From contig CM059584.1 in assembly GCA_030407085.1 (NCBI GenBank), positions 64,184,501 through 64,248,500 on the forward strand: a stretch of 64,000 nt of DNA. Direction: 5' to 3'. Every line of letters begins with the position of its first letter. Position 1 is the stretch's first letter. Shown here piece after piece: positions 10,640 to 20,993 of the stretch. The DNA is from Trichopria drosophilae (Eukaryota; Arthropoda; Insecta; Hymenoptera; Diapriidae). The notes under the pieces are model-generated. The model made no database searches. It saw only the letters and a list, made by a program, of their open reading frames with translations, and was not told where the DNA came from. The translations under genes were made by a program, and so were the position numbers.

Positions 10640-12247
10640 TGATGGAGCCTCCTCGTCCCAACCTGGTATCATTCACGTGCCGGTGTCGTTGTGCGTGAAC
10701 TGCTATCCCTTGCGATGATGTTGTCCTCTGCAAAGTATTGTCACCATTTTCTATGCACATGTCCAGACATTTCGCGATTAAGTCTACGCCGAATCACTTG
10801 TACTGAATCGGTTTTAAATTGTAGTTACCTACAGGAACTATAGTCTCTCGCTTGGCAACTTAATGGCTTCGATGAGACTATTGCCTGTAAAAGGTTATAT
10901 ATTTTTTTTTATTGATTGGCCCGTTGCGTTATATTGCCGTCCCGATCGTGCAAAGTAAACGCGTATAACTCACCGGATGGTATACATACCTCCACCCATG
11001 CCTCCGCCCATTAAGTCGGTTAAATTCATATGACGTTAAAAGATATGGTTTCAGAAAAATCTGTTCAGTTGCGCTAGATTGCACGTTTAACATTGATGAC
11101 GCTAAGTTATAACCTCTATTGAAATTTTAAGTTGGTTCGCGCCATTTAACGCAAATCACTTAAGTATTCTTGAGTCGCATTAACCGAACTAATGGTTCAG
11201 CTCAAATTAAGTGCGTTGAGGCATACCCTTTAATAAAAAGTCAAGTTTGGTTCACGTCAACTTGCACATGCATAAGTAAATTTGAGTCGCGCTAAATCGC
11301 GCAACAGCCCGTCTGGTTAGCCTTCCACTAAATCGTGTAGACTACCAGATTATTTTGATACTGCTCGAACTCGAGCATTTAAAATTTATTTTTGTTTGGT
11401 GCTAAACCGTGCAGTTAATTAGTTTTTATTCGCCATTCGAGATACGTCACACAATCCGTGTCAGTATATTTAAATCACGCTAATTCGCTCCCACCGTAGG
11501 TTTTAGTGGCCCGTCGCTAAGCCACGTATTTAAGTACTTCAGGGTACGTCGCAATAAGTCACCAATTCGGGACTATGTGTACATAGCTTTAGGTTATTAA
11601 CTTCGGGACTTAGTGCTTTAAGCTTCAAAGCGTGTTGAGTCTTCCTCGCCGTCGTCCCGTTGCGTTCAGTTGGCCCGAATACCGAATAAACCTCCCTACC
11701 CCCTCTCGTTTTGCAATGATCGACCGCATTCGGGTATCTCATTTGTAAGCTTCTTAATTGTACTCCGTAACCGTGATGATTCTCTTTTCTTTTGTCATCC
11801 GGATTCCTCTTCACTCCATCCTTCTTCTCAATTTCCGTTTCGAGAAGAAGGATTAGAAATGTATGGAGCTGGAAGCCGCGAATCCTAGTAGCGCGTAGAG
11901 TTTAAGAACTAATTATAAGTCACAATGTATAAGCCAGATGGCGATTTTTCTATCCCGGGTGAACAGGGAAGTAACCCGTCGTATATGTTGTATTTTAATG
12001 TATCACCTGCTTTGCGATTTTCGGTTTTGTATCAGAGAGTAAGGATTTTGCGATATTTTGTTTGCGGCCACGAAATTGGCGATGATAATCATTTGTTAAG
12101 ATACCCGTGTGCGATTATGATATGTATCTGTGTGATATTCCGTTACGATATGTAATTGAGACTGAACGAGAGTCCCCTCCCTAGAACCTTGCGTGCGGGC
12201 GTATTACGTACAGTACGGAAGGTGTACTGGAGTCAGGCCCGGGGGTT
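10640..12247 (+). other. non-coding 3' region of the Gypsy element, ending in PPT
   Basis: No env-like or other coding region recognised. Between 11070 and 11530 a motif resembling GCGCTAAATCGCGC recurs about seven times in degenerate form. The segment ends in CAGGCCCGGGGGTT, a plausible polypurine tract (about 12237-12247) just before the LTR-like TGTGACG start. Confidence 0.5.
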
Positions 12248-12428
12248 TGTGACGAAACCGGTGACAGCTCGGCACGCTGGCTGAACCCCGCGCGATTTGT
12301 TTAGGCCGGGCGTAAGCCCGCCATGAAGCTCCGCCCCTCCCGGAGGAGAACCGGGTTGCACAGGACCGCGACTCCACTCTTTCCCCCCACTGGTCGTATC
12401 GTAGTGCCCCTCCACAGTTCCCGAGAAA

Positions 12429-12564
<136 letters not shown>

Positions 12565-12566
12565 AA

Positions 12567-13146
12567 ACCCTTCGACATCTCTTCGAAGGCGGTATCCGTG
12601 GGACGAGTTATTTAAGCTTTACAAAATTTTAATTGTCTCCTTGATCCCTGTCAAGGACGATAGTCACAACAAGGTTTTCCCTAAATTTAATTAAACCCTT
12701 TGAATAAGTTTCACAGGCGATATCCAGTTTAATAATGATTTAAACATTAAGAAAAGCTTAGTGTCTCCTTCACCAATGTCAAGGACGATAGCCGCAAAAA
12801 GGTTTTCTTTAAGGTTAATTAAACCCTTTGAATAAATTTCAAAGTCGATATCCAGTTTAATAATGATTTAAGCATTAAGAAAAGTTTAGTGTCTCCTTGA
12901 CCAATGTAAAGGACGATAGCCACAACAAGGTTTTCTTTAAAGTTAATTAAACCCTTTGAATAAGTTTCAAAGGCGATATCCAGTTTAATAATGAATTAAA
13001 TATTAAGAAAAGTTTAGTGTCTCCTTGACCAAAGTCAAGGACGATAACCGCAACAAGGTTTCTTTAATGTTAATTAAACCTTTTGAATAAGATTCAAAGG
13101 CGATATCCATTTTAAGAATTATTTAAGTATTACGAAATTTTCACTT
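12567..13146. repeat. tandem array, 128-bp unit, ~4.5 copies
   Basis: Unit starts (GTCTCCTTGA...) fall at 12635, 12763, 12891 and 13019, exactly 128 bp apart. Each contains CAAGGACGATAGCC, TTAATTAAACCCTTTGAATA and GGCGATATCCAGTTTAATAA. A half unit precedes at 12567-12634. Confidence 0.95.
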
Positions 13147-13737
13147 TCCTTGGAACATTTCAACCCGGGCGACGCGGAACAAAGAAATTATTATTTTGAT
13201 TTTACCGCGTGGTGCCAGCCTACCGCGCACGAACTTGGTTGCTGAAATGCGTTAGCCGAACAAAGGACGAAACCCGCACTACGTCCAAAATTACATTTTA
13301 GCCTCGATGCTTCCAAGATAACGAGACCCGACATTTTAATTTTAACCGAAACGACCGGAACCGAGAGATTTTAAAGTAAAAAAAACGAAACGAAAGCACG
13401 AGTGATTCACTCAGGAACGCAAGCGAGGAATTCACGAACGAATCCCGGAAGGCGATAGCAAAACGACAAAAATTACCACAAAGAAAGATCGATTTGCCTT
13501 CCGGACCTCGTATTACCTTGTCACCAAGCGAGGCCCACCTTCCAAAGCCCAGGTTGTCCTGCCGCTGCCGCTGCCAGAACGAGAACGGCCCGAGGCTCGT
13601 CGCCGCCTTGCCAGAACGCGGTCCTAGCCGCCCGCCGGTGCCAGAGACGGAGCGCGCTAATTAGCTCCCGCGGTACCGCGTGACTACCGCGGCTTTCCCC
13701 GCGGCGTCTCTTCCCCTTTTCCATCGACTCCCTCACG
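13147..13737. other. GC-rich non-coding region
   Basis: GC-rich relative to the surroundings, especially 13500-13737. A 71-residue minus frame (13521-13736) has no recognisable similarity. It may be more of the LTR or a promoter-like region feeding the heat-shock element next to it. Confidence 0.35.
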
Positions 13738-13739
13738 CC

Positions 13740-13767
13740 TTCTGGAATCTTCTAGAGACTTCCAGAA
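13740..13767. promoter_or_regulatory. six-unit heat-shock element (HSF binding array)
   Basis: TTC-tg-GAA-tc-TTC-ta-GAg-ac-TTC-ca-GAA: six alternating nTTCn/nGAAn pentamers at exact 5-bp spacing (13740, 13745, 13750, 13755, 13760, 13765), 17 of 18 core bases perfect. Three or more units suffice for a trimeric HSF. No Hsp gene is recognisable nearby. It lies within or just after the 3' LTR-like part of the Gypsy element, so it may be an element promoter. Confidence 0.7.
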
Positions 13768-14276
13768 GCGGTAAGCGGTAAACATCCATTGTCTCGTTAC
13801 CTCTATCAAAACAACAGATGCCTTTGTTTATGCCGTAACCATCACAACAAAGAGACATGAACCTTTCTAATCGGGCTCTTTATGTTCAAATATTAACGAG
13901 AATTTCAAAACAATAACTATATAATATTATCCGATGCAAAATATAATCTATTTACGAAATTACCAAAATATCAAGAACCTTCTAACGAAATTAATATTCT
14001 AAAATGATGTGAAAAATACCAAAGTATGCGTTCTACTTTTCATAATTGCTCAAACCCGCTACTATGCGATATCCAAAAATATTAAACAATGCAAAAGAAA
14101 AGAATTTAGGCGATAAAATTTTCTTTTCAGTTTCAGATGAAAACCAATACGAACTTATACCATGAGTGATTTAATCTCCCCCCGTTTTCCTAAACTTTTT
14201 GTTAAATAATTACTGGCCACATCCTTTAGGCCGACACCGACTAACGATTCACTTGCTCAAACTAAAAACTATCTAA
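13768..14276. other. A+T-rich intergenic sequence
   Basis: No coding or structured repeat recognised. Confidence 0.4.
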
Positions 14277-14530
14277 TCAACTAACCTTAATCACCAGCTA
14301 CGCAGTATCTTCTTTCAATACATTGGCGCCTGTGCTAGTTTACTAATGCCTTACTAACTAAACTTAATCACTAGCTACGCAGTATCTTCTTTCAATACAT
14401 TGGCGCCTGTGCTAGTTTACTAATCCCTTACTAACTAAATTTACTCTCTAGCTACGCAGTATCTTCTTTCAATACCTAGGCGCCTATGCTAGTCTACTAA
14501 CAGCTGCGCATTATCTTCTTTCAATACATT
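14277..14530. repeat. 77-bp tandem array, interrupted by an insertion
   Basis: The landmark AGCTACGCAGTATCTTCT occurs at 14296, 14373 and 14450 (77-bp steps) and as AGCTGCGCATTATCTTCT at 14502. The last copy is cut after CTTTCAATACAT by the R1-like insertion and resumes at 15205 with TGGCGCCTATGCTA. Confidence 0.92.
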
Positions 14531-15191
14531 TTTTTTTTTTTTTTTTTTATCGGAAGAAGGGGGGAATGGGTTAAGCACCGTAAGGGAGTCGTGCGAGACT
14601 CCTCCGTGTGTGGGACTCGCTTGTTATCCGACACAGGCATACCCACACACGGTGGCGTCGGTTATTGAGCAGATAACTGCCGCGTCCTTCCAGTAAAAAA
14701 ATAAATAAATACTTTACATCTCTTTCGTCGTTTGTTATTTAAAAGCTGACGTCTTGGCGACCCCTGGATCCCAATGACCGCTGCGTCGCGCTGATAACAA
14801 AATAAATAAGTACATATCACAGTACAAATCACATATCACTAAACAGATACGTACATCCCATTAAATAACAGAGACACACATCACAGAACGATGTATTCCG
14901 CAACCACTGGCGCCCAGTGGCTGCGTCGTTTTCTGTTACAAATAATCAAATAGGTTGGACTCTCAATTGCCTGACCTTCTCTTCATCGTGCTGCGGCTGC
15001 ATCAATCCGTCTTCTTGTGTCGAAGAACCGCCTCGACAAAATCGGCAGTCCTTGCCCAGGTGTCTTCATTTTGTAGCATCAGCCGGATGATATTATCCGG
15101 CGTGAATTGTCCAATCTCTTCTTCTAGGCCACACCTGGCGTCCGTCCACTGCTCACATTCAAAGAACGTGTGGAGGGCATCATCGCGGATG
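14531..15191 (-). mobile_element. 5'-truncated R1-like non-LTR insertion with poly(A) and TSD
   Basis: Minus-oriented insertion: poly(T) from 14530, 3' UTR, then coding sequence. Flanked by the direct repeat TCTTTCAATACATT (14517-14530 and 15192-15205), a 14-bp target-site duplication whose last T merges with the tail. The host 77-bp repeat is continuous when the insert is removed. Confidence 0.93.
15002..15191 (-). pseudogene. R1-like ORF2 C-terminus
   Basis: Reads DDALHTFFECEQWTDARCGL, then IGQFTPDNIIRLMLQNEDTW and VEAVLRHKKTD, the characteristic C-terminal tail of R1-clade ORF2 proteins (downstream of the CCHC motif, which is truncated away). Stop at 15002. Only ~60 residues were copied because of 5' truncation. 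Confidence 0.85.
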
Positions 15192-15225
15192 TCTTTCAAT
15201 ACATTGGCGCCTATGCTATCTAACG

Positions 15226-15575
15226 CAATGCAAGGTGATTCGAAAAATTAGCACCACTACAGCAGTCCCCCTATAAAAATCACCATTGCCCCGGATTGAG
15301 CCTCCCGGCAAGACAAAGTCTGTAATTATTTAGAGTGGTATTTTATTTCCGGGAGCCAAAACCACTTTCAAAAACTAGCGCCACGAATGGCTGTTCCCCC
15401 TATTATGGTGTAGTATCAGCTCCACGGTTTGGAGCCACATCCTCAAAATTAGCGCCATCACGGCAGTCCCCCCATTTACCCAACGGATATGACCCCCGCG
15501 ACTGCAGTACTAGGAAAATATTAGCGCCTCTATCGGCGCCCCCCCCCCCCTATTATTAGCACCGCAGCATCCCAA
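15226..15575. repeat. imperfect repeats around an ATTAGCGCC motif
   Basis: Four related blocks (near 15243, 15369, 15446, 15514) share AAAATTAGCGCCA, a GGC-type triplet and a C-run (CAGTCCCCC). Spacing is irregular (~126, 77, 68 bp). They look related to the 77-bp array through the TTGGCGCC element. Confidence 0.6.
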
Positions 15576-15579
15576 CGAG

Positions 15580-16494
15580 TTGATTCTCTCTCATAACTGC
15601 GGCTGTAACGTGTTGCCACGTTATAACGCTTATAATTCTTTCACTAAGTTCGACAATAGATTAAAATTTACCATTGAAATAGAAAATTGTGGCTCCATTA
15701 ACTTTTTAGATCTCACCATCATAAAAACTATAGAAGGAAAACTTCTGACCAATTGGTATCACAAACCAACATGGTCTGGCAGATACTTCCATTATAACTC
15801 ATATCATCCTTTAAGTTATAAAATTGGTACTATCTATGGTTTAATTGATAGAGCCGTAAAACTTTCTGAGATTTTATTTAGCCCACAAAAACTTACAAAT
15901 ATTGAGAAAAACCTTACAAAAAATAGTTACCCTTTGCTTCTTATTAAACAATTAATCGGTAAAAGGACCCATTATATTTACAATAGTCTTGCTTACAACA
16001 AATCAAAATTTGATAATATAATTACTAATTTTGGATTACCTTATATTGAAGGACTCACTGAGAAGTTACAAAACGTTTTCGTCAATCATAATTTTAGAAT
16101 TGTTAGCAAACCTATAAACAAAAATTTATGTGGAATTAAGCCTTATAAAGATAAGTTACCTCTTTTAAAATAAAGTTGTGTACTTTACAAAATTCCTTGT
16201 AAATTCTGCAACAAAGTTTACATAGGCGAAACTGGTCGTTTGCTTGAGAGAAGAATTTATGTACACAAAAAGAACATTGAATTAGGCCCTGAACATCATA
16301 CAGGCCTTACAAAACATAAAATAGAAACTGGACATGCATTTGATTTTGATAAAATCGAAATTTTGGCTACAGAAAGAAATTATAGAAAGCGAATGGAATC
16401 AGAAAATTCTTTCATAAGGAGCCATAAAAAAGCGGTTAATATTAGGTTTGAAATTTCTAAGTTAGCATCTAATTATTTTTCACTCATCAAATGA
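15580..16494 (+). pseudogene. Penelope-like element: RT thumb and GIY-YIG endonuclease
   Basis: The first part (15580-16173) includes FTIEIENCGSINFLDLTI, WYHKPTWSGRYFHYNSYHPL and PYIEGLTEKLQNVF, the region after the RT active site in Penelope-like retroelements. An in-frame TAA at 16171-16173 separates it from the GIY-YIG nuclease, whose YKIPCKFCNKVYIGETGRLL (around 16180-16240) has the two core motifs plus the CxxC zinc ligands typical of PLE endonucleases. Then HKIETGHAFDF and ESENSFIRSHKKAVN follow, with a natural stop at 16494. The RT catalytic domain is missing upstream. Confidence 0.85.
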
Positions 16495-16593
16495 TTGGAT
16501 TAAATTAAAATTTAATCTAATTTATAAATATTGCATCTTTCATGTATCTTTTTTGGGTTATTTTGCTAAATTTTCCATATTGCAACAATTAAC

Positions 16594-17186
16594 ATATGAT
16601 GGATTTCACGTCAAATGTCCAGACAAAAAAAAAATTTTCTCCAATCCAGCCCCAATTTTTTTTATGAGTTGTACTATAGGTTAGTAATTATTCAGGAAAA
16701 TATTTTTTAATTTTATTAAAAATTCGAGGAGTGGGAGGGAGTGAAAGTTTTGAACTTTTTTATGTCACGCGCTACTTTGTGTATTTATTCCACTTAAACA
16801 AATAAATACAAAATTTATTTCAGATATGATTTTGATAGGATTTTTCATGAACTTTCGATTGGTGTAGTCCATTTTGAATTTATTTTTTATTTTGACCAAA
16901 ATTTTTGAAAATCAAAAATATAATTCAAGTTTTTTCGACTTTGGGCACTTTTTTTTTTTTATATATTTTTAACAGAAAGCTGAGGGTTTTTCCTATAAAA
17001 TACTTGAATTTCAAAACATCGTTTTTTTTTGTTTTCGAGAAATTGAATTATAAAGATTGCACGTCACGGCAACTCGAAGCACCAATGCACCGCGCTGCTA
17101 CGCTAACGACTTTGGATTATTGCCGACAGGTGGCTGAACTCGTGGCATGTTTTCTCATACATGAAACGTTATAATACAGAAATATG
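16594..17186. repeat. left inverted arm (593 bp)
   Basis: Pairs with 17596-18191 in inverse orientation with only scattered differences. The 89-residue frame inside is mirrored by a 100-residue frame in the other arm and is not evidence of a gene. Confidence 0.92.
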
Positions 17187-17595
17187 GTAGGAAATATGAT
17201 ATTTACTAAATCCCTTTATCACTCATATTGCACTGTGTCTTTTATGACGCGTTAAACTGTAATTATCCATTTATATGATCTGAAAAGATAATTGTAAGTA
17301 ACTGCACTTTTATTGACATTCGCAAGATATTTTTTGTTTAAGATATATCTTCTTTTTTTTCTTGGTTTTAATTTTTTCATTTATTTTTGTTTTATTAAAA
17401 AATGAATGTTAAGGCAAGAAACGTGTGGAGAAGCAGGTGGATCAACCCACTAAAAAAAAACTATTAAAATAACAGGTTTGATTAGTGTTTCTGAGAGTTT
17501 ACGAGAGAAATATCCTGAACTTCCAGAAGGTTCAAAAATTTGTACAACGTGAAAGTTTGCACTTAATAACTCTGGAGAACTCAAAATTCAATCTA

Positions 17596-18191
17596 CATAT
17601 TTCTGTATTATAATGTTTCATGTATGAGAAAACATGCCACGATCTCAGCCACCTGTCGGCAATAATCCAAAGTCGTTAGCGTAGCAGCGCGGTGCATTGG
17701 TGCTTCGAGTTGCCGTGACGCGCAATCTTTATAATTCAATTTCTCGAAAACAAAAAAAAACGATGTTTTGAAATTCAAGTATTTTGTAGGAAAAACCCTC
17801 AGCTTTCTGTTAAAATATATAAAAAAAAAAAAAACGTGCCCAAAGTCGAAAAAACTTGAATTATATTTTTGATTTTCAAAAATTTTGGTCAAAATAAAAA
17901 ATAAATTCAAAATGGACTACACCAATCGAAAGTTCATGAAAAATCCTATCAAAATCATATCTGAAACAAATTTTGTATTTATTTGTTTAAGTGGAATAAA
18001 TACACAAAGTAGCGCGTGACATAAAAAAGTTCAAAACTTTCACCCCCTCCCACTCCTCCAATTTTTAATAAAATTAAAAAATATTTTCCTGAATAATTAC
18101 TAACCTATAGGACAACTCATAAAAAAAAATTGGGGCTCGATTGGAGAAAATTTTTGTTTTGTCTGGACATTTGACGTGAAATCCATCATAT
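17596..18191. repeat. right inverted arm (596 bp)
   Basis: Reverse complement of 16594-17186. Confidence 0.92.
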
Positions 18192-18543
18192 TCTTAATTT
18201 CTCAAATATTATTTACAACGAAGAATTTCAAAAATTTTAAAACTTATCGTTTCCTTCCTACGTCACACCTAACTAACTAAAATTCCCTGAAACATATTAT
18301 TACTTTATGCACTTGTTTACTTCTGTTGCCTGACACAATAAATTAATAACTTGCTCGTCTACCATCAAACGAGCATTACACATAATAGTTTTCACATCTT
18401 TATTAATAAACGGTTTCATACATCAAGAAAATGTAAGTTTTTGTCTTTTGTTCTAATTTATTATTTTTAAGAAAAAAGTGATTCATTTCCCCAGCTTCTC
18501 GTGGGACTCAAATGGATGCACAGAAGTACCAAATAAGTACCAA
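18192..18543. other. intergenic / possible 5' UTR of the following element
   Basis: A+T-rich. The 5' limit of the R1-like element that follows is not visible. Confidence 0.35.
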
Positions 18544-19500
18544 ATGAGTACACAAAACGAGCCACAGGTGCCTTGCACCGAGGAGGAAGCGTCGGATGTG
18601 GCTAAGGACACTGATGGAAACCGGTACGGCGGAAGACACTCGTCCAAACCTGATCCGAATGAACGGCGCACTCCCTCTTCCGAAGCGTCCTCTACCGAGA
18701 GTAAGCGGTTCGAGGAAGGAAAAGGCGGCATCATCCGTCGCAGGAGCTAGAACCCGCCAGAAGAGCATCCCGGAACGACCTCAACCGCTAAAGAATCGAT
18801 GGGTCCTCCCTCTGGGGATAAAAGGAAGGCCGAGAAGAGAGTTTCGGATCCAACAGCCAAACCCCGAGGGAAGAAGGCCAAAGGTAAGCAGTGGCAAGAA
18901 TCTGCAACAAGGATGCCATACTGGACGGCCGCTGCTGGACTCCCAAGAGTATTGAGTGCCTTTGGCGAGGACGTAGGGGAGCAGGTCGAGATGGGCGTCT
19001 TTGACCAACTCAGGGGGGTCATCATTGACCGGGTTGTGGACATACTGGAAGGGGGGTTCATACCCAGGTTCGTAGAGTCTCACCTCAGAGGAGGAATTGC
19101 TACCTTCGCTTGCGTGGATGACGAGAGTGCCTGTTGGCTGCGGGAAGCAATTCCGCAGATAACCCTTGATGGGGGCGGAAAGGTGAGGCTTGTACTCCCT
19201 GAGGAACTCGTCCAAAGAGTTAAAATGACGGTGCTCTCGCCACCACCCAAGAGGAAGACTAGCATCCTGCTTAAAATCATGGACAGGCAGAATGCTGGGT
19301 TGAGGATCGGGACGTGGGTTGTCCACCGCAGGCAGGAGCTGCCGCATGGCACCCTTCTGGTTCTCGGCGTGGACGAAGACTCGGACAAGCGCCTCGAGTC
19401 TCGCGGCAACCAAGCTTATCTGGGGACAGCAGAGGTTGTGTTCAGGCCAATCTCTAAAAACCCGATATGTTCGGCGACGGGAGCTTCCAGCGCGAGTTAG
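18544..19500 (+). pseudogene. non-LTR retrotransposon ORF1 with DUF4780-like domain
   Basis: First ORF of an R1-type retroelement, expected to bind element RNA. From ATG at 18544 a hydrophilic, Ser/Glu/Arg-rich segment runs to an in-frame TAG at 18748-18750. The same frame continues with a Lys-rich stretch (KRKAEKRVSDPTAKPRGKKA). The domain then reads GGIATFACVDDESACWLREA, then DRQNAGLRIGTWVVHRRQEL and LLVLGVDEDSDKRL, a pattern I associate with DUF4780 of insect retroelement ORF1 proteins. One nonsense codon is the only obvious lesion, so the copy is fairly young. It ends 5 bp before the ORF2 start. Confidence 0.75.
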
Positions 19501-19505
19501 CTGTA

Positions 19506-19740
19506 ATGGCTAACGGTTGTGCGAAAATTTTCCAGATTAACTTGCATTACTGCAAATGTGCCTCAGCTCAATTTATGAGGGACCTGCAGGTGGCGCATAC
19601 AAAACCAGCCATGGTACTAATACAGTAGCCGTGGTGCTACAAATGTCAGATTCGGGGCCTGAGTAGGATTGACACAGTCTACGCCAGTGGACTTCATGAA
19701 ATGCAGAGGGCCTGCTTGTTGATTACGGTTTTCTCTTAAC
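19506..19740 (+). pseudogene. start of ORF2 endonuclease, truncated
   Basis: ATG at 19506 follows the ORF1 stop by 5 bp. The text ANGCAKIFQINLHYCKCASA, then FMRDLQVAHTKPAMVLIQ, is the beginning of an APE-type endonuclease (the conserved Q-I-N and the E of QEPW, here lost: CAG followed by TAG). After a stop, KCQIRGL, RIDTVYASG and RACLLI continue the family pattern. Similarity ends near 19740, so the element is 3'-truncated. Confidence 0.75.
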
Positions 19741-19972
19741 GGAAGTGCGTTTTGTTCAGAATATTCTAACTGGAAGATCGAGTAAAATTTATATTGAGTG
19801 TGACTCGAGTGATACGATAATATTGCGCTCATTCGTACGACAATTTTACTTTTAATTTTCTACCAATATAATTTCTTCTTATTTTTTCATTTTTTTTCGT
19901 TTTATCACTATTTACTCAAAATTTCTTCCATTTTTTAACTTCTCTATTCTGTCTCCTCGCTTTTGATATGAA

Positions 19973-20993
19973 ATGTCTTTGACAGAAAAAGAAAGAATCA
20001 AAATCTTTATTCTACAAGGATGTTGTGATAAAAAAAGATCTTACGAACAAGTCGCCCAACAGTTTAATGATAGCCATCCTGATCGTCTACCCATATCCAA
20101 ATCATCTGTTTGTAAAACTGTTTCTCGATTTCACGATACTGGCTCTGCCAGAGATCGTCCAAAATCGGGGAGACAAAAAACGGCTACAAACGAAGATAAC
20201 AGTTTAGCAGTCTGTGCTTGTGTCGTTGAGGAGGTCCATACTTCAGTTAGGAAGATTGTGCAACAAACTGATATCGGCAAATCGTGTGTCCATGAAATAC
20301 TAACACAAAATAAGTTTCATCCATATAAAATAAAATTTGTGCAGGAGCTTTCGGAAGACGATGTCGATATACTGGATATGCTTCTCCGATAAAGCTACGT
20401 TTCAATTGAGTGGAGAATTTAATAGACACAATGTGCGATATTGGTCAGACAAAAATCCTCATTGGATGAGAGATACCCACACACAACATCCACAGAAAAT
20501 CAATGTTTGGGCTGGAATTTTGTGCAATCAAATTGTTGGACCCTTCTTTGTTGAAGAGAATTTAACCGCTGTGGCGTACTTAAATTTATTGAATACCTAT
20601 GTTAGACCAGCAATCCAAAATATTACTGGTACAGAATTTGACAATGTCTGCTTTCAACAGGATGGTGCTCCGTGTCATTTTGGTTTGACTGTACGTAATC
20701 GATTGAACAACATTTTCCCCGGGCGCTGGATCGACAGGAGAGGTTCGATGGCCACTAAGGTCACCGGATCTAACTCCTCTGGATTATTTTTACTGGGGTT
20801 TTTTGAAGAACAAGGTATACCAAACAAAGCCTATAGATATTGATGAGTTAAAGGAAATAATAATTCAATGTTCTAATTCGATATCTCAAGAAACGCTGTA
20901 AAAAGTAAATGATAACTTCTCTGCACGATTGGGATATGTCATTATATATTGTCAAGTTGCTGAAGGACATCAATTTGTACATCTCATTGAGTA
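19973..20993 (+). pseudogene. IS630/mariner-type transposase relic
   Basis: The N-terminal helix-turn-helix begins MSLTEKERIKIFILQGCCDK, then SVCKTVSRFHDTGSARDRP and GRQKTATNE. After a frameshift near 20390 comes the DDE_3 catalytic part: FSDKATFQLSGEFNRHNVRY (first Asp), PQKINVWAGILCNQIVGPFF, then CFQQDGAPCHFGLTVRN (second Asp). The third acidic region (usual SPDLTPLDFFLWG) is preserved only after further shifts around 20745-20800. The C-terminus LAEGHQFVHLIE-type ends near 20993. At least two frameshifts and one stop. Cut-and-paste into TA expected for the family. Confidence 0.88.

Larger units (their letters stand above)
3831..12332 (+). mobile_element. degenerate Ty3/Gypsy-type LTR retrotransposon
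   Basis: Order LTR-like start, gag with zinc knuckles, aspartic protease, reverse transcriptase, RNase H, integrase zinc-binding region, non-coding 3' region, purine-rich tract, LTR-like start. PR-RT-RH-IN order is diagnostic of Gypsy rather than Copia. GC content is clearly higher than in the flanks. Frameshifts, stops and deletions occur in every domain and the integrase catalytic core is missing, so it cannot be autonomous. The right limit is given as the end of the shared LTR start; the true 3' LTR probably extends to at least 13146. Confidence 0.8.
16594..18191. mobile_element. DNA element with ~595-bp terminal inverted repeats
   Basis: Two near-identical inverted arms around a 409-bp centre. 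Outer ends read ATATGATGGATTTCACG in both directions. Flanking TA (inside ATAT) or TTAA motifs (16589-16592, 18194-18197) could be the target duplication. The centre encodes, on the plus strand near 17480-17550, SVSESLREKYPELPEGSKIC, resembling an N-terminal Cys-rich domain seen in some transposon-derived animal proteins; a TGA follows CTT. No transposase core is seen, so it is non-autonomous or internally deleted. Confidence 0.85.

Noticed and set aside
16905..17910. Two similar ~90-100-residue frames in opposite directions
   Set aside because: Mirror images within the two inverted arms, Phe/Lys-rich, no codon evidence for a gene.
18484..19413. Minus-strand frames of 83-210 residues opposite the DUF4780-like ORF1
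   Set aside because: Antisense shadows; only the plus strand shows conserved motifs and the ORF1-ORF2 spacing.
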